Part shown: in pieces, positions 20,312 to 29,422 of the stretch
Layout of the letters: each line of letters begins with the position of its first letter
Numbering within the stretch: the stretch's first letter is position 1
Assembly (NCBI GenBank): GCA_947630245.1
Contig: CANRGR010000004.1
Location: 1-46,447, forward strand
Direction: 5' to 3'
DNA: 46,447 bases
Source: an uncultured Clostridia bacterium
GTDB lineage: Bacteria; Bacillota; Clostridia; Christensenellales; Borkfalkiaceae
The notes under the pieces: model-generated
What the model was told of the DNA's origin: nothing
The model's input: only the letters and a program-made list of their open reading frames with translations
Database searches by the model: none
Made by a program: the position numbers and the translations under genes

Positions 20312-21604
20312 ATGATCCATATTTTTACTTATCACGACAATTATTACGTCTATGACACGGGGAGCGGCGCCCTGCACGAGTGCGACGAAAAGACGGCGCG
20401 GTATCTCGGCGGCGAAGCGGTGGAGATGACCGACGGGGAGCTTGCCGAGATCGCCGGTCTCAAAAGCGCGGGGCTTCTCGATAAGGAAGAAGTGAACGCC
20501 TTCCCGATGAAGCCGGAGGAAGCGAAGGCGCTCTGTCTGCACGTCTCGCACGATTGCAATCTGCGTTGCAGATACTGTTTTGCGGACGAGGGCGCATATC
20601 ATTCCGTGCGCGAGGTGATGAGCCTCGATACCGCGAAGGCGGCGATCGACTTTCTTCTTCGCAACAGCGGAACCCGCAAAGTGCTCGAAATCGACTTCTT
20701 CGGCGGCGAACCCCTCATGAATCTCGGCGTCGTCAAGGCGGCGGTCGCCTATGCGAAGGAGGAGGGGGCAAAGCTCGGAAAGCGGTTTCTCTTCACGACC
20801 ACGACGAACGGACTTCTTCTCGACGACGAGACGATCGAATTTTTCAACAACGAGATGGAGAACGTCGTCCTGTCCCTCGACGGAAGGGAGGAAGTGCACG
20901 ACGCGGTCCGCAAGACGGTCAACGGAAAGGGCAGCTTTGCGCTCGTGATCGACAAAGTCAAGAAATTCGTGCGCTCGCGCGGGGACAAGCATTACTATGT
21001 CCGCGGCACGTTCACGGCGAAGAATCTCGATTTTGCCGACGACGTGCTCTTCCTCGCCGATCAGGGGTTCGACTCCATCTCGATGGAGCCCGTCGTCACC
21101 GATCTTCCCGACCTTCGCATCGAAGAGGAGCATCTTGCCGCGATCGAGAAGGAATACGAGCGCCTCGCGGACGAGTACATCAAGCGCGAAGAGGAGGGGA
21201 GAGGCTTCAACTTCTTCCACTTCAACATCGACTTGGAGGGCGGTCCGTGCCTGCAAAAGCGGGTGTCCGCCTGCGGCGCGGGGAACGAATATTTCTCCGT
21301 CGTGCCAAACGGCGACATCTATCCCTGCCACCAGTTTGCGGGAGATCCCGCATGGAAGATGGGGAACGTGTTCGAGGGGACGATCGACGCCGCCCTCCGC
21401 GCGAAATTCGCAAACAGCTGTCTGTTTACCCGTAAAAAATGCAAGGACTGTTTTGCGAAATTCATCTGCTCGGGCGGGTGCAGCGCGAACAATTACCACT
21501 ACAACGGGGACATCGAAGAGCCGTATGCCATCACGTGCGCGATGATGAAAAAGAGGATCGAGTGCGCGATGCACATTCTGGCGCGCCGCAAGGCACGGGA
21601 ATGA
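20312..21604 (+). CDS. scfB: SCIFF radical SAM/SPASM maturase
   Basis: HDCNLRCRYCFADEGAYH (CxxxCxxC), SPASM Cys clusters CGAGNEYFSVVPNGDIYPCHQF and CKDCFAKFICSGGCSANNYHYNGD. Confidence 0.95.
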   Translation: MIHIFTYHDNYYVYDTGSGALHECDEKTARYLGGEAVEMTDGELAEIAGLKSAGLLDKEEVNAFPMKPEEAKALCLHVSHDCNLRCRYCFADEGAYHSVREVMSLDTAKAAIDFLLRNSGTRKVLEIDFFGGEPLMNLGVVKAAVAYAKEEGAKLGKRFLFTTTTNGLLLDDETIEFFNNEMENVVLSLDGREEVHDAVRKTVNGKGSFALVIDKVKKFVRSRGDKHYYVRGTFTAKNLDFADDVLFLADQGFDSISMEPVVTDLPDLRIEEEHLAAIEKEYERLADEYIKREEEGRGFNFFHFNIDLEGGPCLQKRVSACGAGNEYFSVVPNGDIYPCHQFAGDPAWKMGNVFEGTIDAALRAKFANSCLFTRKKCKDCFAKFICSGGCSANNYHYNGDIEEPYAITCAMMKKRIECAMHILARRKARE

Positions 21605-21672
21605 ACGTCTCCGCATTTGCGGGAAAAGCCGAGAAAATTAACGAAAAAAACGAAAAAGCGGCGTAATTCGGC

Positions 21673-21701
21673 TTGACTGCCGCAGACATTTTATATATAA
21701 T
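21673..21701 (+). promoter_or_regulatory. Sigma-A type promoter for secDF
   Basis: TTGACT-17-TATAAT. Confidence 0.65.
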
Positions 21702-21765
21702 TAAGAATGATTGGATTTCTCGGGGAATGCGATCCCCGGGGGGTTCTGCTTGACAGGAGGCAACA

Positions 21766-23289
21766 ATGGGTAAGGTAAAATCGGCGATCGTTCTGACGGT
21801 CATCACACTCGTCATCGCCGTTTTATGCGTAGTATGCTTCGTGCCGTTTCCCACAGACAGCGAGGGAGTCAGCTTCTTCAATCCGATTCTGAATTGGACG
21901 CAGAAGAGCTCCGAGCTGGGTGGATACCAGTACGGCGGGAACGCCGCCTATCTCGGCGGCGGTTACACCGCGGTGCTCTATCCCGAAGGAGTACTCTCGA
22001 AAAAGGAATACGAGGCGAACCTTGCGGGCAAGGAAACGGAGGCAGAGAAGCAGGAGTACGCGGAGGACTATCTCCCCTATGCGAACGGCGCGCTCTATCT
22101 CGAACGCGACGTCGCGTGCGAAAAGGGGAGCGATCGGGTCAGCGAGGAATTTGATTCGGGATTCCGCAAGAATGTCGAAATTCTGAAACAGCGGTTCGAA
22201 GGGCTGCGCGAAAACGGCACCAAGTTGGAAGTGTGCGACGATTATTCCGTCCGCATCCAGCTCTCGTCCACGATGTCCGCGCCCTCCGTCGCGCTTCTGT
22301 ATTTCTCCTATCTCGGAGATTTCACGGTCAAATACGGCAGCTCCTATGAGGACGCGACGCAGGCGATCCCGGCGGAAAATTCGGACAAGCCCCTCAGCGA
22401 TTATGTGAAGAGTTCGAGCGTGAGAACGCTCAACGGCGTCATCTATGTCGTCATTCACTTCACGTCGGAAGGGCGAGACATCATCTCCGAAGTCACTTCG
22501 GGCGCGGCGGACAGCGCGATCACGATGTATTTCAGCGTGGGCGACCAGGCGGTCATCAATCTCTCCGTGAGCGATCAGATCGTGGACGGGGATCTCTATA
22601 TCAGCGGCAGCTATACCGATACGACGGCGGGAATCGTTGCAACGGTCATTGATTCCTCGATCGCGTCTACGGCGCTCGGCGGCGAAAGCGTGGAGATGAA
22701 TCTCGGCGAAATTTACAGAATGCCCGCCGCGACGGACAGCGGAAGCGGACTTTCCGCACTCATGCTGTTCTATATCGCGATCGGCGGTTGCATGCTCCTT
22801 TCCGCAGCGTTCTTCCTCATCCGTTACAGACGGCTCGGATTCGCCGCGATCTATTCCATGCTCTGCTACGTCATTCTCATGGTACTCTGCATGTATGCGA
22901 TTCCCGTGGAAATCGGGCTCGGAACCGCGCTTGCGTTCCTTCTTTGCGGCGTCCTGCTCGGCGCTTGCAATGCGGTCGCCTTCGAGTACGCGAGAAAGGA
23001 ATATGCGGTCGGCAAGACCATCGTCTCGTCCGTCAAGACGGGATACAGAAAGTGCTTCTGGCACATCTTCGATCTGCACATCGCGCTTGCGATCGTGGCG
23101 GTCCTCACATATCTCATCGCAACTGCGGAACTTGCGTCGTTCGCGCTCGTCATGACGCTCGGCGTTCTCATCTCCGGCGTCTGCACGCTCGTGTTCAACC
23201 GTTTCTTCTGGTTCATCATGATGCCTCTTTCGAAGAACGCCGGAAAGTTCTGCCACTATAAGAGAGAGGAGGTGGAAGACGATGAGTAA
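21766..23289 (+). CDS. secD: Protein translocase subunit SecD (divergent)
   Basis: N-terminal TM, periplasmic region, five C-terminal TMs; GYRKCFWHIFDLHIALAIVAVLTYLI matches the [18 protein letters not shown] region; paired with secF. Confidence 0.85.
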   Translation: MGKVKSAIVLTVITLVIAVLCVVCFVPFPTDSEGVSFFNPILNWTQKSSELGGYQYGGNAAYLGGGYTAVLYPEGVLSKKEYEANLAGKETEAEKQEYAEDYLPYANGALYLERDVACEKGSDRVSEEFDSGFRKNVEILKQRFEGLRENGTKLEVCDDYSVRIQLSSTMSAPSVALLYFSYLGDFTVKYGSSYEDATQAIPAENSDKPLSDYVKSSSVRTLNGVIYVVIHFTSEGRDIISEVTSGAADSAITMYFSVGDQAVINLSVSDQIVDGDLYISGSYTDTTAGIVATVIDSSIASTALGGESVEMNLGEIYRMPAATDSGSGLSALMLFYIAIGGCMLLSAAFFLIRYRRLGFAAIYSMLCYVILMVLCMYAIPVEIGLGTALAFLLCGVLLGACNAVAFEYARKEYAVGKTIVSSVKTGYRKCFWHIFDLHIALAIVAVLTYLIATAELASFALVMTLGVLISGVCTLVFNRFFWFIMMPLSKNAGKFCHYKREEVEDDE

Positions 23290-24283
23290 GCGCATGTATT
23301 CTCCGAAGGCAATGTGGCTCTGGATCGCGCTTTCGACGATTGTGATCATCGCGGGCGTTGTGCTCTACGCACTGTTTGGGTTCAACGTCTCCGCTTCGGA
23401 ATACCGCACCATCGAGGTGGGATACGACTCGGTCGTTTCCATCGAAAAACTCGAAGAGGATCTTCGTTCCCACTGCGAAAAGAGCTTCGCGTCGGCGGGG
23501 ATTTCGCAGAATTCCGAACAGTCCTACTATGAAGTGGATGTCAACTATTTGCAGGATACGGGCACGACGCTCGTCACCTATTTCTTCTCCGCCGATACGC
23601 CGGAAGCCGGGATCAGGAGCGCGGTTTCCGCGATCGAGAGCGCCGTTGCCTCCGACGCCAAGTTCGCCAATGCGGACGTCACCGTCGAATATCGCAACGT
23701 GAAGAACGAGCCCATGTATGAGGCGATCTGGCGCGGTGCGATCGGCGTTGCCGTCGGCGTTGTCGTAGCGCTCGTGTATATCGGGTTCCGCTTCGGCTGG
23801 GACGGCGCGATCACGGGACTCATCGTCGGCGTGCATGACGCGCTTCTCACGCTCGCACTGCTGGCAATCACGCGCATTCCCGTCTATGCGTATGCGCCTC
23901 TGCTGTTTGCCGCCGTTGCGGCGATGCTCGGCTTGTTGCTCTGGATGATCCGGAAGGCAAAGATGAGGGAGGATTTCAAAGATCCCGCCTATTCCGCGCT
24001 CTCCGCCGAGGAAGCCGTGGAGGAGTCGTGCAGGAATTCTTACAAGACCGTTCTCTGTTTCGCCGTTCCGCTCGCCGTCGCGCTGATTGTGCTCGGTGCG
24101 GTCGCTACGGCGGGAGTGAGAATGTTCATGCTTCCCGCACTCATCCCGCTTGCCGTGAGCGTTTACTCGTCGTTGTTGCTCGCGCCCGCGGTCTATGCGC
24201 CCCTCAAAGCAAAATTCGACCGCTTCAAGACCAGACATAAGCGGTACTTCGGCAAAAAGAAGGCTGCCGCCGAGGAAGAATAA
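23282..24283 (+). CDS. secF: Protein translocase subunit SecF (divergent)
   Basis: FRFGWDGAITGLIVGVHDALLTLALLAITRIPV matches the SecF [24 protein letters not shown] region; overlaps secD by 8 bp. Confidence 0.85.
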   Translation: MSKRMYSPKAMWLWIALSTIVIIAGVVLYALFGFNVSASEYRTIEVGYDSVVSIEKLEEDLRSHCEKSFASAGISQNSEQSYYEVDVNYLQDTGTTLVTYFFSADTPEAGIRSAVSAIESAVASDAKFANADVTVEYRNVKNEPMYEAIWRGAIGVAVGVVVALVYIGFRFGWDGAITGLIVGVHDALLTLALLAITRIPVYAYAPLLFAAVAAMLGLLLWMIRKAKMREDFKDPAYSALSAEEAVEESCRNSYKTVLCFAVPLAVALIVLGAVATAGVRMFMLPALIPLAVSVYSSLLLAPAVYAPLKAKFDRFKTRHKRYFGKKKAAAEEE

Positions 24284-24349
24284 CTGAATCAATCACATAA
24301 AAACGGCGGGGGAAATTCCGCCGTTTTTTGTTTTTTTTACGGAGATAAG

Positions 24350-26665
24350 ATGAAGCAACTTGTCCGCGAATACGAATTTTCGCCCGAACAACGGGAGATT
24401 GTGGAGGAATGCGCGCGTGCGCTCGGGATTACCGGGACCACGGCGGGCATTCTCTATGCGCGCGGCATGGACGACGCGGAAAAGATGCGCCTGTTTCTTC
24501 ATCCCTCCCGCGAAAATTTCCTTTCGCCCTTTCTCATGCGCGGCATGCGGGAGGCGGCGGAGCTCATCACACGCGCGCGCGACGAGGAGTGGCGGGTGGC
24601 GGTATTCGGCGATTACGACGCGGACGGGATCGGCGCATGCGCCATTCTCTCCCGTGCCCTTGCCGATTTCGGGATCGAGCCCTATCTCTATGTCCCCGAG
24701 CGGGAGGACGGCTACGGCATGTCGGTCGGCGCGATCGACAAGATCTTCGACGCCTTCCTGCCCGATCTCATCATCACCGTGGACTGCGGCATCTCCAACG
24801 CCCGCGAAGTGGAATATATCAAGGAGCAGGGGGCGTACGTCATCGTCACCGATCACCACGAATTGCCCGAAGTCCTGCCCGATTGCATCTGCGTCAACCC
24901 GAAGTTCAAAGACGATTATCCCTTCGACAATCTCTGCGGCGCGGGCGTGGCGTTCAAATTGGCGGTCGCCCTGCTCGGCGAGCGCGCCTATCAATATCTC
25001 GATTTCTGCGCCCTGTCGACGGTGGCGGACAGCGTTCCCCTGCTCGGGGAAAACCGTGACATCGTCTATGAGGGGCTCAAACTCATCGAAAGCAATCCCC
25101 GTCCCGCCTTTGTCGCGCTTCTCGGGAAGCCCGTGGACGTGACGGCGCAGACGCTCGCCTTCACGCTCGCTCCCCGCGTCAATGCGGCGGGCAGAATGGG
25201 GGACGCCAACGCCGCGCTCACGCTGTTCACCACGGAGGACGAGGAGGAGATCGCGGAACTTGCGGCTCAGCTCAACGCATATAATTCCGAACGGCAGAGC
25301 CTTTGCGACGAACTCTACGAGCGCGCGCGCAGACAGATCGCCGACGAGGGCGCGTACGACAACGTCGTCATGCTCATCGGCGAGGATTGGCACGCGGGGC
25401 TCATCGGAATTGTTGCGGCGCGGATTGCCGAGGAATATGCCCGTCCCGCCATTTTGTTCGTGCGGAAGGGGAACATGCTCCGCGGGAGCGCGCGCAGTAT
25501 CGACTGCGTGAACATCTTCGAGGCGCTCAAAAGCTGTTCGGAGTGGATTGAGGAATTCGGCGGGCACTCTCAGGCGGCGGGCGTCAATCTCAAAGAGGAG
25601 AACTTTTCTTCCCTGCGGACCGCGCTCAACGCATATATCGGGGCGCATTACCGCCGCGGCGACTTTGCGCCCACGCTTGCCGTCTGCGGGGAGATCACCG
25701 AGACGATCCCGCTCAAACTTGCGCGGGAACTCGGCGCGCTCGAACCATTCGGCGTCGGGAACCGCCGTCCGCTCTTCTATGCGCGGGCGGGCAAGACGAA
25801 CGCCGCCCTTCTCAAACCCGCCTCTCCCCATGTCGCCGTGACGGGCGGGGGATTGGACTTCGTCTATTTCAGCGGCGCGCGCGATCTCAAACTTCTCCGC
25901 AGCGACATCGACAAGGACATCGTCTTTGAATTCAACTTGTCCCATTATCGCGGACGGGAGAGCTTGAAGGGATTCATCCGCGCGGTCGTCTACGACGGCG
26001 GAAGCGGCACGGAGACCGAGCTCGACGCCTTCGAGACCCTCGTCCGCACGCTGGGTTGTTCCGCGGCGAAGTGCGAGCCGCGCTCCGCGGAGGAGCTCAA
26101 CGCGCTCATCGCCGAGCGGGACGGAGCTTGCGCTTACGGGCTTTGCGTGGTGGCGCAGTCCCGTGAGAGCCTCGAAGGATTTCCCGCGCTGCAAGGATTT
26201 CCGCTCGAAACGTACCGCCTCTCCTCGGGGAGCGTGCGCAACGCCGTCCTGTTCGCGCCGCTTGCGGACTGCGATCTGTCCGCCTACCGCGAAGTGATCT
26301 TTCTCGAAACGCCCGCATGTGTTCCCCAAAAGACGGGCAACGCCGTCCTTCTTGCCAATGCGGAGAGATGCGGCTACCGGAAACTGTTTGGGCTCGATCT
26401 CACGCGGGAGGGACTGCTCTCGGTCTTTGCCGCGCTCCGGGAAAGCGGGGGACTCGCGAGCGGCTACGGATACGCGGAGATGGCGCGGAGCTGTGCTTCG
26501 CTCGGATTTGCGCCCGAACAGTTCGTGTTCGCGCTCGCGGTATTCGAAGAATTGGGGCTTTTGGACTGCTCCGCAAACAGAATCAGGCTGTTCCGCGGCA
26601 TCAAAACGGAATTGAGCCGATCGGCGATCTACACGGCGGCATGCAGACTGACGGAGGGAGAATGA
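24350..26665 (+). CDS. recJ: Single-stranded-DNA-specific exonuclease RecJ
   Basis: VFGDYDADGIGACAIL, VTDHHELPEVLPDCICVNPK, EFGGHSQAAGVNL. Confidence 0.95.
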   Translation: MKQLVREYEFSPEQREIVEECARALGITGTTAGILYARGMDDAEKMRLFLHPSRENFLSPFLMRGMREAAELITRARDEEWRVAVFGDYDADGIGACAILSRALADFGIEPYLYVPEREDGYGMSVGAIDKIFDAFLPDLIITVDCGISNAREVEYIKEQGAYVIVTDHHELPEVLPDCICVNPKFKDDYPFDNLCGAGVAFKLAVALLGERAYQYLDFCALSTVADSVPLLGENRDIVYEGLKLIESNPRPAFVALLGKPVDVTAQTLAFTLAPRVNAAGRMGDANAALTLFTTEDEEEIAELAAQLNAYNSERQSLCDELYERARRQIADEGAYDNVVMLIGEDWHAGLIGIVAARIAEEYARPAILFVRKGNMLRGSARSIDCVNIFEALKSCSEWIEEFGGHSQAAGVNLKEENFSSLRTALNAYIGAHYRRGDFAPTLAVCGEITETIPLKLARELGALEPFGVGNRRPLFYARAGKTNAALLKPASPHVAVTGGGLDFVYFSGARDLKLLRSDIDKDIVFEFNLSHYRGRESLKGFIRAVVYDGGSGTETELDAFETLVRTLGCSAAKCEPRSAEELNALIAERDGACAYGLCVVAQSRESLEGFPALQGFPLETYRLSSGSVRNAVLFAPLADCDLSAYREVIFLETPACVPQKTGNAVLLANAERCGYRKLFGLDLTREGLLSVFAALRESGGLASGYGYAEMARSCASLGFAPEQFVFALAVFEELGLLDCSANRIRLFRGIKTELSRSAIYTAACRLTEGE

Positions 26666-28797
26666 TGGAACCGATCCTGATGAAGATCTATGAATATTAC
26701 ACGGGCGAAGGGCGGGATATGCTCCTCCGCGCGTACGACTTTGCCAAGAACGCGCACGCCAACCAGAAGCGCGCGTCGGGCGAGCCGTACTTCATTCATC
26801 CGTGCGCAGTGGCGGAGATTCTCGTCGATCTCGGGCTCGACACCGCCACGATCGCGGGCGCCCTTTTGCACGACGTCATAGAGGATACGCCGCACACCGA
26901 GGAGGAACTCCGCCGCGAATTCGGCGACGAAGTCATCACGCTCGTCTCGGGCGTCACCAAGCTCGATAAAATCGTATTCAAATCGCAGGAAGAGGAGGAG
27001 GCGGAGAACTTCCGCAAGATCTTCGTGGCGATGGCGAAGGATATCCGCGTGATCATCATCAAGCTCGCCGACCGCCTGCACAACATGCGCTCGCTCAATT
27101 TCCTCTCCGAGGAACGGCAGAAAAAGATGGCGCAGGAGACGCTCGACATCTACGCGCCCATCGCGGGACGGCTTGGTATTTCGCAGATCAAGTGCGAACT
27201 CGAAGATCTCTGCCTCAAATATCTCGACCCCGCCGCGTTCGAATTTTTGGTGGAGAACATTCATCAGAAACTCGAAGAGCGGAACCGCTTTGTCGATTTC
27301 GTCGTGGAGGAGATCAACGAGATTCTGACCGAATCGAACATTCACGGGGAAGTGTTCGGCAGACCCAAGCACTTCTATTCCATCTATAAAAAGATGAAGG
27401 AGAAGGATAAGACGCTCGACCAGATCTACGACCTCACGGCGGTGCGCGTCATCGTCGGCACGGTGGACGAGTGCTACGAAGTGCTCGGCAAGATCCACAA
27501 GAAGTGGAAGCCCGTCCCGGGGCGCATCAAGGATTATATCGCCACGCCCAAGCCCAACATGTACCAGTCCCTCCACACCACCGTCGTCACCAACTTCGGG
27601 CAGCCCTTCGAGATCCAGATCAGAACGGAGGAGATGCACCGCACGGCGGAATACGGCATCGCGGCGCATTGGAAGTACAAGGAGAACCGCGCGGAGGAGA
27701 GCTCGCTCGACCAAAGAATCGCATGGATCCGCGAGGCGATGGAGTGGCAGGGCGATCTCAAAGACTCCAAAGAGTTCCTCGATACGGTCAAAGGGGACCT
27801 GTATTCGACGGAACTGCTCGTTTTCACGCCGCAGGGGAAGGTCATCTCCCTGCCCGCGCAGGCGACGCCCATCGACTTCGCCTACGCCATCCACTCCGAA
27901 GTGGGCAATCATTGCACGGGCGCAAAGGTGAACGGCAAGATCGTCCCCCTCGGCTCGACGCTCGAAATCGGAGACGTCGTGGAGATCATCACGTCTCCCG
28001 GGTCGAAGGGACCCTCGCGCGACTGGCTCAAACTCGTCAAATCCTCCTCCGCAAAAGCGAAGATCAAAGCGTTCTTCAAAAAGGAGATGAAGGACGACAA
28101 CATCCGTCTCGGCAAGACGATGCTCGAAGAGGCGGCAAAGCGCAAGGGATACTCGCTCGGCGACCTGCTCACCGAGGACAGCTTCAAAAAGGTCTCCGAA
28201 AAGCTCGCGTTTGCGGGCATGGACGAGATGTTCGCGTCGGTGGGCTACGGCTCGGTGACGGTGAGCCAGGTCCTCTTCAAACTCATTGATTATTACCGCA
28301 AGGAAGTCCCGCAGCCGCTCGTCCGCGACGAGGCTTATCACGGCAGAATCGCAAAGGGCGCGGTGACTGTCAACGGCATGACGGGGCTCCTCGTCTCCTT
28401 CGCGGGGTGCTGTTCGCCCGTTCCCGGCGACGATATTGTGGGATTCATCTCGCGCGGACGGGGCGTCGTCATTCACAGGCGGGACTGTCCCAACATGCGC
28501 AACGTGGAGCCCGAACGCCTGCAAGCGGCGGAATGGATTGCCGAAGAGGGCGGCGCGCGCTTCAAGGCGGCGATCGTCGTGACCGCGTCCGATCAGGGCG
28601 CGGCGCTCGCGGCGATCTCGGGGAGCGTCGCCGAGATGAAGCTCGGAATCACGTCCATCAACGGAAGATACGACAAGAACGACTGCGCGATCGTGGACGT
28701 CACCGTCAATCTGACCAACACGCAGGACGTCGAAGTGCTCATCAAGAAGATCAAATCCCATTCCAAGATCATCGACGTGAGAAGAAGCAGCAACTGA
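26662..28797 (+). CDS. relA: Bifunctional (p)ppGpp synthetase/hydrolase (RelA/SpoT family)
   Basis: HD domain LHDVIEDTPHTEEEL; synthetase DYIATPKPNMYQSLHTTVV; TGS and ACT domains; ATG overlaps the recJ stop. Confidence 0.96.
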   Translation: MMEPILMKIYEYYTGEGRDMLLRAYDFAKNAHANQKRASGEPYFIHPCAVAEILVDLGLDTATIAGALLHDVIEDTPHTEEELRREFGDEVITLVSGVTKLDKIVFKSQEEEEAENFRKIFVAMAKDIRVIIIKLADRLHNMRSLNFLSEERQKKMAQETLDIYAPIAGRLGISQIKCELEDLCLKYLDPAAFEFLVENIHQKLEERNRFVDFVVEEINEILTESNIHGEVFGRPKHFYSIYKKMKEKDKTLDQIYDLTAVRVIVGTVDECYEVLGKIHKKWKPVPGRIKDYIATPKPNMYQSLHTTVVTNFGQPFEIQIRTEEMHRTAEYGIAAHWKYKENRAEESSLDQRIAWIREAMEWQGDLKDSKEFLDTVKGDLYSTELLVFTPQGKVISLPAQATPIDFAYAIHSEVGNHCTGAKVNGKIVPLGSTLEIGDVVEIITSPGSKGPSRDWLKLVKSSSAKAKIKAFFKKEMKDDNIRLGKTMLEEAAKRKGYSLGDLLTEDSFKKVSEKLAFAGMDEMFASVGYGSVTVSQVLFKLIDYYRKEVPQPLVRDEAYHGRIAKGAVTVNGMTGLLVSFAGCCSPVPGDDIVGFISRGRGVVIHRRDCPNMRNVEPERLQAAEWIAEEGGARFKAAIVVTASDQGAALAAISGSVAEMKLGITSINGRYDKNDCAIVDVTVNLTNTQDVEVLIKKIKSHSKIIDVRRSSN

Positions 28798-28813
28798 GGG
28801 AAGAGGGCGATTC

Positions 28814-29422
28814 ATGCGGGTGGAAAAAATTTTTCCGAGGGGCTTTGCCTCCAACAGTTATCTGGTTACGGCGGACGGCGCGTCCGCCGTTGCGATTGAT
28901 CCCGCCCAACCCCGCGTGGGGGAGGAGGCGGCGCGGCGCGGGCTCAAAGTCGCCTTCGTCTTGCTCACGCACGGACATTTCGACCACATCGGCGGGTGCG
29001 CCGCTTTGCAGGCGGCGGGCGCAAAGATCGGATGTCTTGCGGGCGAGGAGGATCTCGCGCGGTTCCATCATCTCGGACGGGAGCTGGGAGGCGTCTCGAT
29101 TCCGCCGTTTGGGATCGACTTCACCTTTTCGGACGGCGAAACGCTCGACCTTTGCGGGATCTCTTTCCGCGTTCTCGCCACGCCCGGGCACACCGCGGGG
29201 AGCTGCTGTTTTCTCGCGGGGGACGCCCTGTTCACGGGCGATACGCTCTTTTGCGGGGACGTGGGACGCACCGACCTGCCCACGGGAAACGCCGCCCGCC
29301 TTGCCGGGAGCCTGCGGCTGCTCTCGTCGCTTGGGAAAGACTATCATATCTATCCCGGGCACGGCGAGGACACCTCCCTCTTCTATGAAAAAACGCACAA
29401 CGGGTGGTTGGAATCATGCTGA
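28814..29422 (+). CDS. MBL-fold metallo-hydrolase (glyoxalase II-like)
   Basis: LLTHGHFDHIGG, ATPGHTAGSCCF, FTGDTLFCGDVGRTDLP. Confidence 0.92.
   Translation: MRVEKIFPRGFASNSYLVTADGASAVAIDPAQPRVGEEAARRGLKVAFVLLTHGHFDHIGGCAALQAAGAKIGCLAGEEDLARFHHLGRELGGVSIPPFGIDFTFSDGETLDLCGISFRVLATPGHTAGSCCFLAGDALFTGDTLFCGDVGRTDLPTGNAARLAGSLRLLSSLGKDYHIYPGHGEDTSLFYEKTHNGWLESC

Noticed and set aside
24293-26329. 678-aa minus-strand ORF
   Set aside because: Antisense to recJ, which has clear catalytic motifs on the plus strand.
26629-28854. 741-aa minus-strand ORF
   Set aside because: Fully antisense to relA; no recognisable domain, compositional artefact.
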